From the NCBI GenBank assembly GCA_030248825.1, contig JARCMB010000322.1, positions 1 to 5,372 of the forward strand: a stretch of 5,372 bases of DNA, given 5' to 3'. The notes beneath the pieces were generated by a model. It had not been told where the DNA came from. It saw nothing but the letters and a program-made list of their open reading frames with translations, and searched no databases. Every line of letters begins with the position of its first letter. The stretch's first letter is position 1. A program made the translations under genes and the position numbers. Below are positions 1-5,372 of this stretch, piece after piece. Origin of the DNA: Pseudanabaenaceae cyanobacterium MP8IB2.15 (GTDB lineage Bacteria; Cyanobacteriota; Cyanobacteriia; Pseudanabaenales; Pseudanabaenaceae).

Positions 1-13
1 CTAAAATATCCAC
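1..13 (-). CDS. cas2: Cas2, first codons only (partial)
   Basis: Cas2 is the small ferredoxin-fold partner that bridges two Cas1 dimers in the integration complex. Only a GTG start and the codons for Asp-Ile-Leu plus one base are inside the window. The start is supported by GAGG 7 nt upstream, overlapping the cas1 stop, and by the hydrophobic N-terminus, which fits the first beta strand of Cas2 proteins (commonly M-x-hydrophobic-hydrophobic-V-x-Y-D). Gene order also predicts cas2 here. The call rests on context and four codons, so it is tentative. Confidence 0.5.
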
Positions 14-20
14 AGCAAAA

Positions 21-24
21 CCTC
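21..24 (-). promoter_or_regulatory. cas2 ribosome binding site overlapping the cas1 stop
   Basis: GAGG in the coding-strand sequence TGAGGTTTTGCTGTG overlaps the cas1 TGA and lies 7 nt before a GTG codon. This spacing is what picks that GTG as the likely cas2 start. Confidence 0.45.
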
Positions 25-1054
25 AACGTTGAATAAACGGCTGATAGCTCGACACATCTCCACGTAAATGCCTTGCCAGTAAACGAGCTTGAATATGTGG
101 AATCAAACCCAGTGGAACCTTTGAGCCAACTACTGTATGTGGAACCTCCTCTTGTTTACGCTTTTGATAAGCAGTAAGAAAAGCTTTACGAGCATCATCT
201 TTTAGATAAATTGCCCCACCTGCCCTCTCCACAAAATCATCGGGCTGAATCTGGCTGCGGTTAATTAGCGTCAAGACCAGCCGATCTGCTAAAGGAGCGC
301 GTAGCTCTTCCATTAAATCTAATGCTAAAGAAGGTCGCCCTGGACGCATCGCGTGCAAAAATGCCATTTGTGGGTCAAGCCCCACTCCCTCACAGGCGGC
401 AACACATTCCCCCACCAAAAGCGTATAGGTAAAAGAGAGCAAAGCATTAATCGGGTCTTTGGGTGGTCGGCGCGATCGCACCGTAAAGGTGAAGGCTGGA
501 CGATTTGTTCTCACCATACTGCTAAAGCTAGCAAAATAAGACTTAGCGGCATTTCCCTCAATTCCACGGAGCTTTTCAATATCTAATACTGACTTGGTAG
601 ATTCGATCGCATCAGCATGAACTTTTGCGGAATCTGATAAGAGAATACGATCGCTTTCACAATCAGCTTCTCGCGCCGCACGCATGAGCACGCTACGAGC
701 ATTTTGCAACTTTCCAGCCACAAGGTTTTGCGCCACAGGTAAAGCCGTCTCAGCGCGATCGATCGCCTGATGTTGAACATGCCGTAATAAGACATTTCCA
801 GTCGTTTTACCAGACAGCCTAGCTTTGAAATTGCCATATTCCGAGAGCCAAACGAGACTGCGCCCATCTTCGGCACAGCGATGAATTAAGTATGGACTAA
901 ACATCACATTCCCAAAGGCGACAATGCTGCCCAAATGATGTAAGGGAACTTGCAGTTTTGTCTCTTTCTCAATCTCTAATTTAAGCGTGTCATGGTCGAG
1001 ATGAAGATACGAACCTTGCGTCTGAACATAGAGCGTATTTAAGATCTGCTTCAC
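23..1054 (-). CDS. cas1: CRISPR integrase Cas1, type I-C
   Basis: Cas1 is the metal-dependent integrase that, with Cas2, inserts new spacers at the leader end of the array. The 343-residue length and the N-terminal MKQILNTLYVQTQGSYLHLD fit type I-C Cas1. Other family blocks are LHHLGSIVAFGNVMFSP (38-54), GNVLLRHVQH (86-95), LRGIEGNAAKSYF (162-174) with metal ligand Glu166, and GLDPQMAFLHAMRPGRPSLA (225-244) leading into LDLMEELR, with His234 and Asp246 (possibly also Glu249) as the remaining ligands. The active site looks complete. The start is GTG: it keeps the conserved N-terminus intact and no upstream ATG fits. I see no good Shine-Dalgarno before it, so translation probably depends on ribosomes leaving cas4, which ends 8 nt earlier. 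The TGA stop overlaps the likely cas2 ribosome binding site. Confidence 0.97.
   Translation of the reverse strand: MKQILNTLYVQTQGSYLHLDHDTLKLEIEKETKLQVPLHHLGSIVAFGNVMFSPYLIHRCAEDGRSLVWLSEYGNFKARLSGKTTGNVLLRHVQHQAIDRAETALPVAQNLVAGKLQNARSVLMRAAREADCESDRILLSDSAKVHADAIESTKSVLDIEKLRGIEGNAAKSYFASFSSMVRTNRPAFTFTVRSRRPPKDPINALLSFTYTLLVGECVAACEGVGLDPQMAFLHAMRPGRPSLALDLMEELRAPLADRLVLTLINRSQIQPDDFVERAGGAIYLKDDARKAFLTAYQKRKQEEVPHTVVGSKVPLGLIPHIQARLLARHLRGDVSSYQPFIQR
472..479. repeat. HIP1 palindrome GCGATCGC in cas1
   Basis: A perfect copy of the cyanobacterial highly iterated palindrome, lying inside coding sequence. Further CGATCG cores in cas1 lie at 604-609 and 648-653, and two overlap in the 12-base palindrome GCGATCGATCGC at 755-766. 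Confidence 0.85.
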
Positions 1055-1062
1055 TGATTTTA

Positions 1063-1674
1063 CTAAATTGAGAATAGATTATTAGATTTTGCCGATCGCT
1101 CAAAGCCTTGTAATGCATAAGGCATACAAGCATCAATCAAAGAGCAATCTGGACACCGTCGATCGGCGACGGGTGCGGGAAGTTTTCCTAAAGCAATTAG
1201 CGATCGCACGTTTTGAGTGGTTTCAATTACAATCGATCGAAGCGATTCATCCAACTTTACTTCCCTTCTCCTTTTTGAGGCAGCATGATAAATTGCACCG
1301 AGAGGTACAGGTAGCTTAAACATCTCTTCAAGACAGATCGCCTGAGCACAAAGCTGAACATCATCTGCCTTGCGAGGTTTTTTAGAACCTGATTTATATT
1401 CAACTGGGTAAGGAGTTCCATCTAGGCTAAACTCTACTAAATCAGCAAAGCCTGTTAGTCCTAGCTTGTGCGACCATAGAGGTAAAGCTCGTTCGACTCT
1501 TACACCCTCAACAATTTCACTATCAGGAATGTCCACTTTGTCATGTACTCGCTGCCCTCTGAGTGTATAGAGATTTTCATCCCAAACTTGCTCGACATGA
1601 ATTAAGGCACACTGTCGAGGGCAGTAAACATAATGCTGAAGTGCGCTAAGCATCACATAATCATCAGGTTCCAT
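1063..1674 (-). CDS. cas4: CRISPR adaptation exonuclease Cas4
   Basis: Cas4 is an Fe-S cluster PD-(D/E)XK nuclease that works with Cas1-Cas2 to trim prespacers and to select and orient them by their PAM. The 203-residue sequence carries the four cluster cysteines: Cys18 in YCPRQCALIH near the N-terminus, and Cys174, Cys177 and Cys183 in CPDCSLIDAC near the C-terminus. Nuclease motifs are RGQRVHDKV with His44, LTGFADLVEF with Asp78, VEYKSG with Glu92 and Lys94, and the DVQLCAQAI motif with Gln107. All catalytic residues seem present and the length fits the family. The ATG lies 11 nt after the Uma2 stop; a ribosome binding site overlapping that stop supports it. cas1 follows 8 nt after the TAG. 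One HIP1 site and three further CGATCG cores lie inside the gene. Confidence 0.97.
   Translation of the reverse strand: MEPDDYVMLSALQHYVYCPRQCALIHVEQVWDENLYTLRGQRVHDKVDIPDSEIVEGVRVERALPLWSHKLGLTGFADLVEFSLDGTPYPVEYKSGSKKPRKADDVQLCAQAICLEEMFKLPVPLGAIYHAASKRRREVKLDESLRSIVIETTQNVRSLIALGKLPAPVADRRCPDCSLIDACMPYALQGFERSAKSNNLFSI
1200..1207. repeat. HIP1 palindrome GCGATCGC in cas4
   Basis: A perfect HIP1 copy inside cas4. Other CGATCG cores in the same gene are at 1093-1098, 1160-1165 and 1234-1239. Confidence 0.85.
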
Positions 1675-1683
1675 TAAATCATT

Positions 1684-1687
1684 TCCT
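1684..1687 (-). promoter_or_regulatory. cas4 ribosome binding site overlapping the Uma2 stop
   Basis: The coding strand reads TAGGAAATGATTTAATG: the TAG stop of the Uma2 gene supplies the first bases of an AGGA placed 9 nt before the cas4 ATG. Ribosomes finishing the Uma2 gene would end on the cas4 start region, so cas4 translation is probably coupled to it. Confidence 0.55.
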
Positions 1688-2303
1688 ACAGATTCGTGGA
1701 TAGAACTTCCTGCTCAAATTCTGGTCGCTCTATCTCTACTTTGTCGTAAATGTCTGCGAATGATATAGCTAGAGATAGAGAGCCAAAAGTAATCTCATCT
1801 TCTAATCTGTCATATTCTTGGAGTTCCCATTTCTTCACCCCTGTTTTTGCATATTGCTGCACATGATGACTGTATTGATCCACCAGCACATATTCCTGAA
1901 ATGTCGGAATTGTGCGATAAAAAGTAAATTTTTCGCCTTGGTCGTAATTGCGGGTCGATTTTGAAAGCACTTCAATAATCAGCAAAGGATTTATAATCGT
2001 ATCTTTGCGTCCTTCTTGATAAATCAGATTGTCCTGAACCACCATCACGTCAGGATAGGTATAAATCCGTCGCTTGGGAATCCACAAACGTTGGTCAGCC
2101 ACAAAAACTTCGTAGGGCTGACCTTGCATTTTCACTGTCATTAGTGTACATAGATTGCGAACAATGCGATTATGATTTGGCATTCCACCAGCCATCGGAA
2201 CTATCTCCCCGTCAATGTATTCGTTACGAGTTTCTGAGGCAATCTCTAATGCTAAATATTCTTCTGGCGAATAGGTGCGAGGTGTTTGAACTTGAGCAAC
2301 CAT
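1686..2303 (-). CDS. Uma2 family (DUF820) PD-(D/E)XK endonuclease embedded in the cas operon
   Basis: This 205-residue protein belongs to the Uma2/DUF820 family of restriction-endonuclease-like folds, very common in cyanobacteria and mostly without known biological role. Family features are the N-terminal YSPEEYLALE (11-20), NEYIDGEIVPM with Glu28 (27-37), NHNRIVRNL (43-51), FVADQRLWIP (67-76), YPDVMVV with Asp85 (83-89), LLIIEVLSKST with Glu111 (107-117) and YDQGEKFTFYR with Lys125 (120-130). Asp85, Glu111 and Lys125 are the likely metal-binding and catalytic set, so the enzyme looks intact. The length is typical. An AGGAG lies 9 nt before the ATG. It sits between cas7 and cas4, a position not occupied in the standard I-C operon, and is co-oriented, with its stop codon forming part of the cas4 ribosome binding site. 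It contains no CGATCG core, unlike every complete cas gene here. Nuclease activity is a family-based inference; any CRISPR role is speculative. Confidence 0.93.
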   Translation of the reverse strand: MVAQVQTPRTYSPEEYLALEIASETRNEYIDGEIVPMAGGMPNHNRIVRNLCTLMTVKMQGQPYEVFVADQRLWIPKRRIYTYPDVMVVQDNLIYQEGRKDTIINPLLIIEVLSKSTRNYDQGEKFTFYRTIPTFQEYVLVDQYSHHVQQYAKTGVKKWELQEYDRLEDEITFGSLSLAISFADIYDKVEIERPEFEQEVLSTNL

Positions 2304-2346
2304 GTCACAACTCTCCTAAATAGCTTTATTGTCAAGATCGTAGCAT

Positions 2347-2386
2347 TTGGGCAAAGTCTCAAGCACAAACTCTAAACTCTGCCCAA
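2347..2386 (-). promoter_or_regulatory. Intergenic hairpin between cas7 and the Uma2 gene
   Basis: In the transcript, TTGGGCAGAGU and ACUUUGCCCAA form an 11-bp stem that is perfect except for one G-U pair, with an 18-nt loop. It begins 4 nt after the cas7 stop and ends 43 nt before the Uma2 start. No U-run follows on either strand, so it is not a classical intrinsic terminator. It could protect the 3' end of the upstream message, act as a processing site or partly attenuate transcription into the Uma2-cas4-cas1-cas2 segment. The structure is seen directly; the role is inferred. Confidence 0.6.
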
Positions 2387-2390
2387 TCGT

Positions 2391-3536
2391 CTACCCTTCA
2401 ATCAATCGCGTCAGCGTGATTCCGCTTGGCAGATCGGCATCATTTACAATAACTTCGTAATCCGAAAAATGTCGAGGAATTGTATCTTCTTGGCGTAGCT
2501 GAGGTTCGATCCGCTCAAACAATTTGTGTGCGGGTGCATTTCCCAACTTGTTCTCATGGCTGAATATATATAGTCCACGCGGAGCCATCATGCCACGACT
2601 AGCAGATCGATCGAAATCCCACATATTCACAAGTGCTTGCCAAAAGAGTTCAAGATCCTTCTCAGTAACTCCAACTTGATTACCCAAACTGGGAGAATAA
2701 AACCCATAGCTACGAAACAGACCATAGGGAATCATCGTTTTTCGCCCAATCGTCTGTAGTTTCTCTCGATCTTTTGGATCAGTTACAGCAACTCTAGTAA
2801 TTGCCAAATCCTGTGGTTGGACAGGATCGATCGAACGGGCAAAGGTCAATTGAAATGCACCTCGTACTTGTCCAGCATTCAGCCCCGTACTCATAACCGC
2901 ACCAAACATTCGGACATCGAAGAAGTTAGCACACATCCACTTTTGTGCTTTCTCTGCATTTGCACGATTTTTTTCAGGCTTACCCGCTTTTTTTACCAAG
3001 TCTTTGATGAACTTACTCAGTGTCTTATTGGTAAAAATTTCTGTAACTGCCTCTAAACCATAAAATTCTTTCAACTCATCATCAGATAGCTCTCCGCTAT
3101 ATTCCAATGTGGCATCGACTTCTCCAGAGTCTTCGTCGTTGTCAACAAATACAAATGCTGTTGGGAGATTTGGCTGTAGATCTCGCAAAGATCCTAATAG
3201 TGTATCTGGGACTATCTCCTTAGCAGTCCTACCAACTGCAATTCCCTCGGCAATATAAGCACGGCGAATTTGGTCATTTAGCACTCCATGATGCTCGACA
3301 AAGATTTTGAGACGAGATGCTTCTTCGCTGTTAGGGTCAAGCTCAGAATTCACATAGGTAACAATGTAATTACGAATCTTGCGCTTGAGTGCTACGTCAG
3401 TCACCAAACCTTGAGAGGTTTCGACATCAGTACGGGGCATATTTCCACCATCTGGATCGCCATTGGGATTACCATCAATCACGTCAAACAGTAAAACAAA
3501 GTCATGACGAACATTGGGGTTGCAGTAAGCTTCCAT
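2391..3536 (-). CDS. cas7: Type I-C Cascade backbone subunit Cas7c (Csd2), enlarged
   Basis: Several copies of this protein coat the crRNA spacer and form the Cascade backbone. The N-terminal block FVLLFDVIDGNPNGDPDGG (13-31) is the unmistakable Csd2/Cas7 signature. Later matches are KWMCANFFDVRMFGAVMSTG (199-218), NAGQVRGAFQLTFARSIDP (220-238), GRKTMIPYGLFRSYGF (264-279), FDRSASRGMMAPRGLYIF (308-325) and LGNAPAHKLFERI (331-343). At 381 residues it is about 90 longer than the roughly 290 I associate with the family; the surplus falls at about 98-190, between AYIAEGI and the KWMC block, and contains an acidic run (NDEDSGEVD, 133-141) followed by a Lys-rich helix-like segment. An AAGGA lies 8 nt before the ATG. 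The gene starts 51 nt after cas8c, and the gap shows no clear promoter. Confidence 0.97.
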   Translation of the reverse strand: MEAYCNPNVRHDFVLLFDVIDGNPNGDPDGGNMPRTDVETSQGLVTDVALKRKIRNYIVTYVNSELDPNSEEASRLKIFVEHHGVLNDQIRRAYIAEGIAVGRTAKEIVPDTLLGSLRDLQPNLPTAFVFVDNDEDSGEVDATLEYSGELSDDELKEFYGLEAVTEIFTNKTLSKFIKDLVKKAGKPEKNRANAEKAQKWMCANFFDVRMFGAVMSTGLNAGQVRGAFQLTFARSIDPVQPQDLAITRVAVTDPKDREKLQTIGRKTMIPYGLFRSYGFYSPSLGNQVGVTEKDLELFWQALVNMWDFDRSASRGMMAPRGLYIFSHENKLGNAPAHKLFERIEPQLRQEDTIPRHFSDYEVIVNDADLPSGITLTRLIEG

Positions 3537-3587
3537 GATTAAATTCCTTAATTGATAATTTGATAAATCGATTCAAAGTTGGCAGTT

Positions 3588-4016
3588 TTAAGATGCTGTA
3601 GCTTGTTCGAGTTTTTTAGCTTCAGACCTAGCTTTTGCCGAAGCGCGATCGCTAGCCCGTTGGTGGTAATATCCCAGTCCAAACAAGCCCTGTTGCTGAA
3701 GATTCAGTGTTTTTGGAAAAGTATGAATATTTGTAGTAATTTCCTCTATCTGTTCTTCCAATGCCTTGTAAGTTCCAACTCTTTCCTTACGCAACTTAGA
3801 AAAGTGTGCTCTTGCTCCTCTTAATAATTGTGGGAAAGCAACCGCAGGTGTACTTGATGCAGCACCATAATAGCGATCGATAAGGGGTGCTTTAATAGAA
3901 CCGATCGCAGAGCGTTGAATTGTTTCCAAAACTGCTAACAATCGACCACAAAAATAAGCAGCCCGATCGTTCCCTTCAAGGCAGGGATTAAGGTTTAACT
4001 GTTCCATGTTAGTCAT
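3588..4016 (-). CDS. cas11c: Probable internal small subunit Cas11c, in frame within cas8c
   Basis: Type I-C systems are known to make their small subunit Cas11c by internal translation of the 3' part of cas8c. Here a purine-rich GAGGAG (4025-4020) is followed by three in-frame Met codons, at Cas8c residues 441, 442 and 445. From the GAGG core, Met442 lies 5 nt away; Met445 lies 12 nt after GAGGAG; Met441 directly abuts it. I annotated Met442, giving 142 residues; Met445 would give 139. The product contains the largely helical C-terminal part of Cas8c, including the RYYGAASS and QQGLFGLGYYHQ blocks, and its size suits a Cas11-type belly subunit that contacts the non-target strand. What is seen is the ribosome binding site plus Met cluster; the function is inferred from the family. 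The exact start is uncertain. Confidence 0.68.
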   Translation of the reverse strand: MTNMEQLNLNPCLEGNDRAAYFCGRLLAVLETIQRSAIGSIKAPLIDRYYGAASSTPAVAFPQLLRGARAHFSKLRKERVGTYKALEEQIEEITTNIHTFPKTLNLQQQGLFGLGYYHQRASDRASAKARSEAKKLEQATAS

Positions 4017-5339
4017 CATCTCCTCACGATTAGAATTACTGGAAAAAATTAGTTTGAGCAAAACAGCACGAGGATATGTGATTTCATGCTCAACACGATT
4101 GCGTTGTACCAACTTGGTAAGCAGGTCTTCAGGAATACGATCTCCATGCAAAGCATTACGCATCAAAGTTGTAGGAGCAGAAGGCTGCATTTCCTTTGAT
4201 GCATCTCGATATACACTTGCTGCAAGTGTACAAATGCTAAGTGGTCGTGGACTTGCTCCATAGGCATCAACAATTTGCTGATGTCGAAACCATTTCTGTA
4301 AATGCTCCTGCACATTGTTAATAGTTGTTTCAAGCCAATCTCGCACTACAGCCCGTGCATTATTAGCTGTAAGTGCCAAAGCATAGAACTGGTTTACTTT
4401 TGAGTTAGTTAGTCCTGATGCTTGTTGAGCTGTAAAAGGCGATTTAAGTAATGCTTCAACCTCTTCAGCTTTTGGCTGCTTTAGCATGGAGAAAGGGTTG
4501 AATCCAATTTTTTCCTTTGTCCAATACACATAAACTGTTGAGCCAATATAAATACGCGATCGCTCGTCAGCAATTAATGAGTTAAGTGCCTTGGCAAAAT
4601 ACTCTCCTGCCCTATATGAAATTGGAGAACTAAGCGAATTCTCTAGACCATAGGAAGTGAATACTTTTGAATTTGCAGATACCAAAGCTAATTCAGGACG
4701 CTTCCCTGGAATCCCTTTTATTGGCACTGGCATTCGTTGAGCCACAGGAGCTGATTTTCCTGTTACCAGACAGGTCATGATTGGTGAGTCATGACTATCA
4801 TTTTTGTCTTTTGAACCTGATATAGCATTTTTCGACCAGAACTTTTCGACTTCATATAATCCTGATTTTGCATCAGAGGGGATAACTTCACCGCACCTGA
4901 ATGTCACTACATGATTTGGATCGAAGTCTGATGGTAGATTTAAAACATCTAACTCTGGATTCCATGCTTGTAGAAATTTTGATATAGCTATTACAGAAAC
5001 TTCTTTAGTTTCATCGGCACAACGGTTTGCTAAGTCCTTAAAGCTTTGATGATATATTGCAACTCTTTTAGGATTAGACTTAGCTTTTGGTATTCCAAAA
5101 ACTCTTTCACCTGTATCCACCAAAAGCCTTGGCTTAATCCCATTCCCAACAGGAGGTACTTGAGGAGTAACCATCCGAATACCAAATTTATTATCTTTAT
5201 CACCTCCGAGAGAGATAACACCAACTAATTTGCCATCTGAATCAATATCAATTAACCAGCGAACAAAACCTTCTCCATACATTTCTGGTGGGAGATCCAT
5301 TCGGGTATCAGCATATTCTTTTAATTTGGTAAGGATCAT
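3588..5339 (-). CDS. cas8c: Type I-C Cascade large subunit Cas8c (Csd1)
   Basis: This 583-residue protein is the large subunit of the type I-C Cascade complex, which recognises the PAM and helps open the target duplex before Cas3 is recruited. Visible Csd1 hallmarks are an N-terminal block with FVRWLIDID near residue 25, CLVTG at 190-194, the PIKGIPG and SANSKVFTSYG stretch at 206-231, RYYGAASSTPAVAFPQLL at 489-506 and the C-terminal QQGLFGLGYYHQ at 549-560. The length is normal for the family. Residues after about 561 form an Ala/Lys/Arg-rich tail (RASDRASAKARSEAKK), probably a disordered or helical extension. The ATG shares ATGA with the upstream cas5 stop, and a GAGGG lies 10 nt before it, so translation is likely coupled. 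Two HIP1 sites lie inside the gene. The 3' quarter probably also encodes Cas11c from an internal start. Confidence 0.97.
   Translation of the reverse strand: MILTKLKEYADTRMDLPPEMYGEGFVRWLIDIDSDGKLVGVISLGGDKDNKFGIRMVTPQVPPVGNGIKPRLLVDTGERVFGIPKAKSNPKRVAIYHQSFKDLANRCADETKEVSVIAISKFLQAWNPELDVLNLPSDFDPNHVVTFRCGEVIPSDAKSGLYEVEKFWSKNAISGSKDKNDSHDSPIMTCLVTGKSAPVAQRMPVPIKGIPGKRPELALVSANSKVFTSYGLENSLSSPISYRAGEYFAKALNSLIADERSRIYIGSTVYVYWTKEKIGFNPFSMLKQPKAEEVEALLKSPFTAQQASGLTNSKVNQFYALALTANNARAVVRDWLETTINNVQEHLQKWFRHQQIVDAYGASPRPLSICTLAASVYRDASKEMQPSAPTTLMRNALHGDRIPEDLLTKLVQRNRVEHEITYPRAVLLKLIFSSNSNREEMMTNMEQLNLNPCLEGNDRAAYFCGRLLAVLETIQRSAIGSIKAPLIDRYYGAASSTPAVAFPQLLRGARAHFSKLRKERVGTYKALEEQIEEITTNIHTFPKTLNLQQQGLFGLGYYHQRASDRASAKARSEAKKLEQATAS
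3645..3652. repeat. HIP1 palindrome GCGATCGC in the cas8c 3' end
   Basis: A perfect HIP1 copy that encodes part of the Ala/Lys/Arg-rich tail of Cas8c and of the predicted Cas11c. CGATCG cores follow at 3874-3879, 3902-3907 and 3964-3969. Confidence 0.85.
4020..4025 (-). promoter_or_regulatory. Internal ribosome binding site for Cas11c
   Basis: The coding-strand sequence GAGGAGATGATG places a Shine-Dalgarno hexamer directly before the clustered Met codons in cas8c. The stretch AGGAGATGAT differs at one base from AGGAGGTGAT, the complement of the 16S rRNA tail. It encodes Arg-Glu-Glu within Cas8c, so some of the match could be coincidental codon content. Confidence 0.6.
4556..4563. repeat. HIP1 palindrome GCGATCGC in central cas8c
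   Basis: A perfect HIP1 copy in the middle of cas8c, within the codons for the ERSRI segment near residues 259-263. Confidence 0.85.
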
Positions 5340-5372
5340 GATTGTGGAACCCTCAATACACCGTTATCTAAC
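5336..5372 (-). CDS. cas5: Cas5c (Cas5d), C-terminal end only (partial)
   Basis: Only the last 11 residues and the stop codon are inside the window, reading LDNGVLRVPQS. This resembles the 'NG-aliphatic-x-hydrophobic-P' segment found near the C-terminus of type I-C Cas5 proteins (for example the VMENGYIQFP region of the Bacillus halodurans protein, recalled from memory). The TGA stop at 5338-5336 overlaps the ATG of cas8c in an ATGA arrangement, as expected for the gene just upstream of cas8c in a type I-C operon. In this subtype Cas5c replaces Cas6: it cleaves the pre-crRNA repeat and stays bound to the 5' handle. The fragment is too short for a firm family call; position and frame carry most of the weight. 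If correct, the protein ends sooner after this motif than the B. halodurans one. Confidence 0.6.
   Translation of the reverse strand, partial: LDNGVLRVPQS

Noticed and set aside
353..586. Open frame on the plus strand inside cas1, and similar plus-strand frames at 1089-1319, 2817-3056, 3288-3494, 3579-3824, 4006-4263 and 5046-5228.
   Set aside because: Each lies antisense to a well-recognised gene, has low-complexity or unnatural composition and no family motif; they are shadows of the real genes.
583..876. Minus-strand frames at 583-876 and 5030-5224 that overlap cas1 and cas8c in another frame.
   Set aside because: The overlapped proteins are conserved across these stretches and the alternative products show no recognisable features.
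2313..2335. A perfect TTGACA (-35 type) hexamer on the minus strand at 2335-2330, before the Uma2 gene.
   Set aside because: No -10-like hexamer lies 16-18 nt downstream; the AT-rich TATTTA is only 8 nt away and the region runs straight into the ribosome binding site. I do not call a promoter, though a weak or non-standard one cannot be excluded.
2347..2386. Reading the cas7-Uma2 hairpin as a rho-independent terminator.
   Set aside because: Neither strand has a U-run after the stem and the loop is long, so the structure is reported as a hairpin of unknown role.
3552..3567. Short tandem TTGATAAT/TTGATAAA in the cas8c-cas7 gap.
   Set aside because: Two imperfect 8-base AT-rich units in an AT-rich spacer are easily due to chance; no operator or promoter role is supported.
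1..5372. A CRISPR array, leader, tRNA or insertion sequence.
   Set aside because: No regularly spaced repeats of 25-40 bases, no tRNA-like fold and no transposase or terminal repeats were seen; nearly all of the window is cas or Uma2 coding sequence.

Overview
The window is an almost fully packed stretch of a type I-C CRISPR-Cas operon, transcribed entirely on the minus strand and cut at both ends. In transcription order (right to left) it holds the 3' tip of cas5c, cas8c (with a probable internal start for the small subunit Cas11c), cas7c, a Uma2-family (DUF820) PD-(D/E)XK endonuclease gene, cas4, cas1 and the first codons of cas2. This is the standard I-C order (cas3-cas5-cas8c-cas7-cas4-cas1-cas2) with one extra gene inserted between the interference module and the adaptation module. 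cas3 should lie beyond position 5372. The rest of cas2, and probably the CRISPR array, should lie before position 1; no array is present inside the window.

The organism is very probably a cyanobacterium. Four perfect copies of the HIP1 palindrome GCGATCGC occur in 5.4 kb, where about 0.1 would be expected in random sequence of even composition, and many CGATCG cores surround them. HIP1 over-representation is a cyanobacterial hallmark, and Uma2/DUF820 genes are heavily expanded in cyanobacteria. The DNA looks moderately AT-rich. I cannot name the genus from this window.

The genes work together as follows. Cas5c (crRNA processing and 5' handle binding), Cas8c (large subunit, PAM recognition), several copies of Cas7c (backbone) and Cas11c (belly subunit made from within cas8c) form Cascade, which finds target DNA for Cas3. 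Cas4, Cas1 and Cas2 acquire new spacers, with Cas4 trimming and orienting prespacers by their PAM. Translation looks tightly coupled: cas5/cas8c share ATGA, the ribosome binding sites of cas4 and cas2 overlap the preceding stop codons, and cas1 follows cas4 by 8 nt.

The main points of interest are the intact Uma2 nuclease wired into the operon, a strong hairpin in the 87-nt gap between cas7 and that gene, an enlarged Cas7c with about 90 extra residues in its N-terminal half, and a clear internal Shine-Dalgarno followed by three Met codons in cas8c. No gene-free stretch exceeds 300 bases; the largest gap is 2304-2390.
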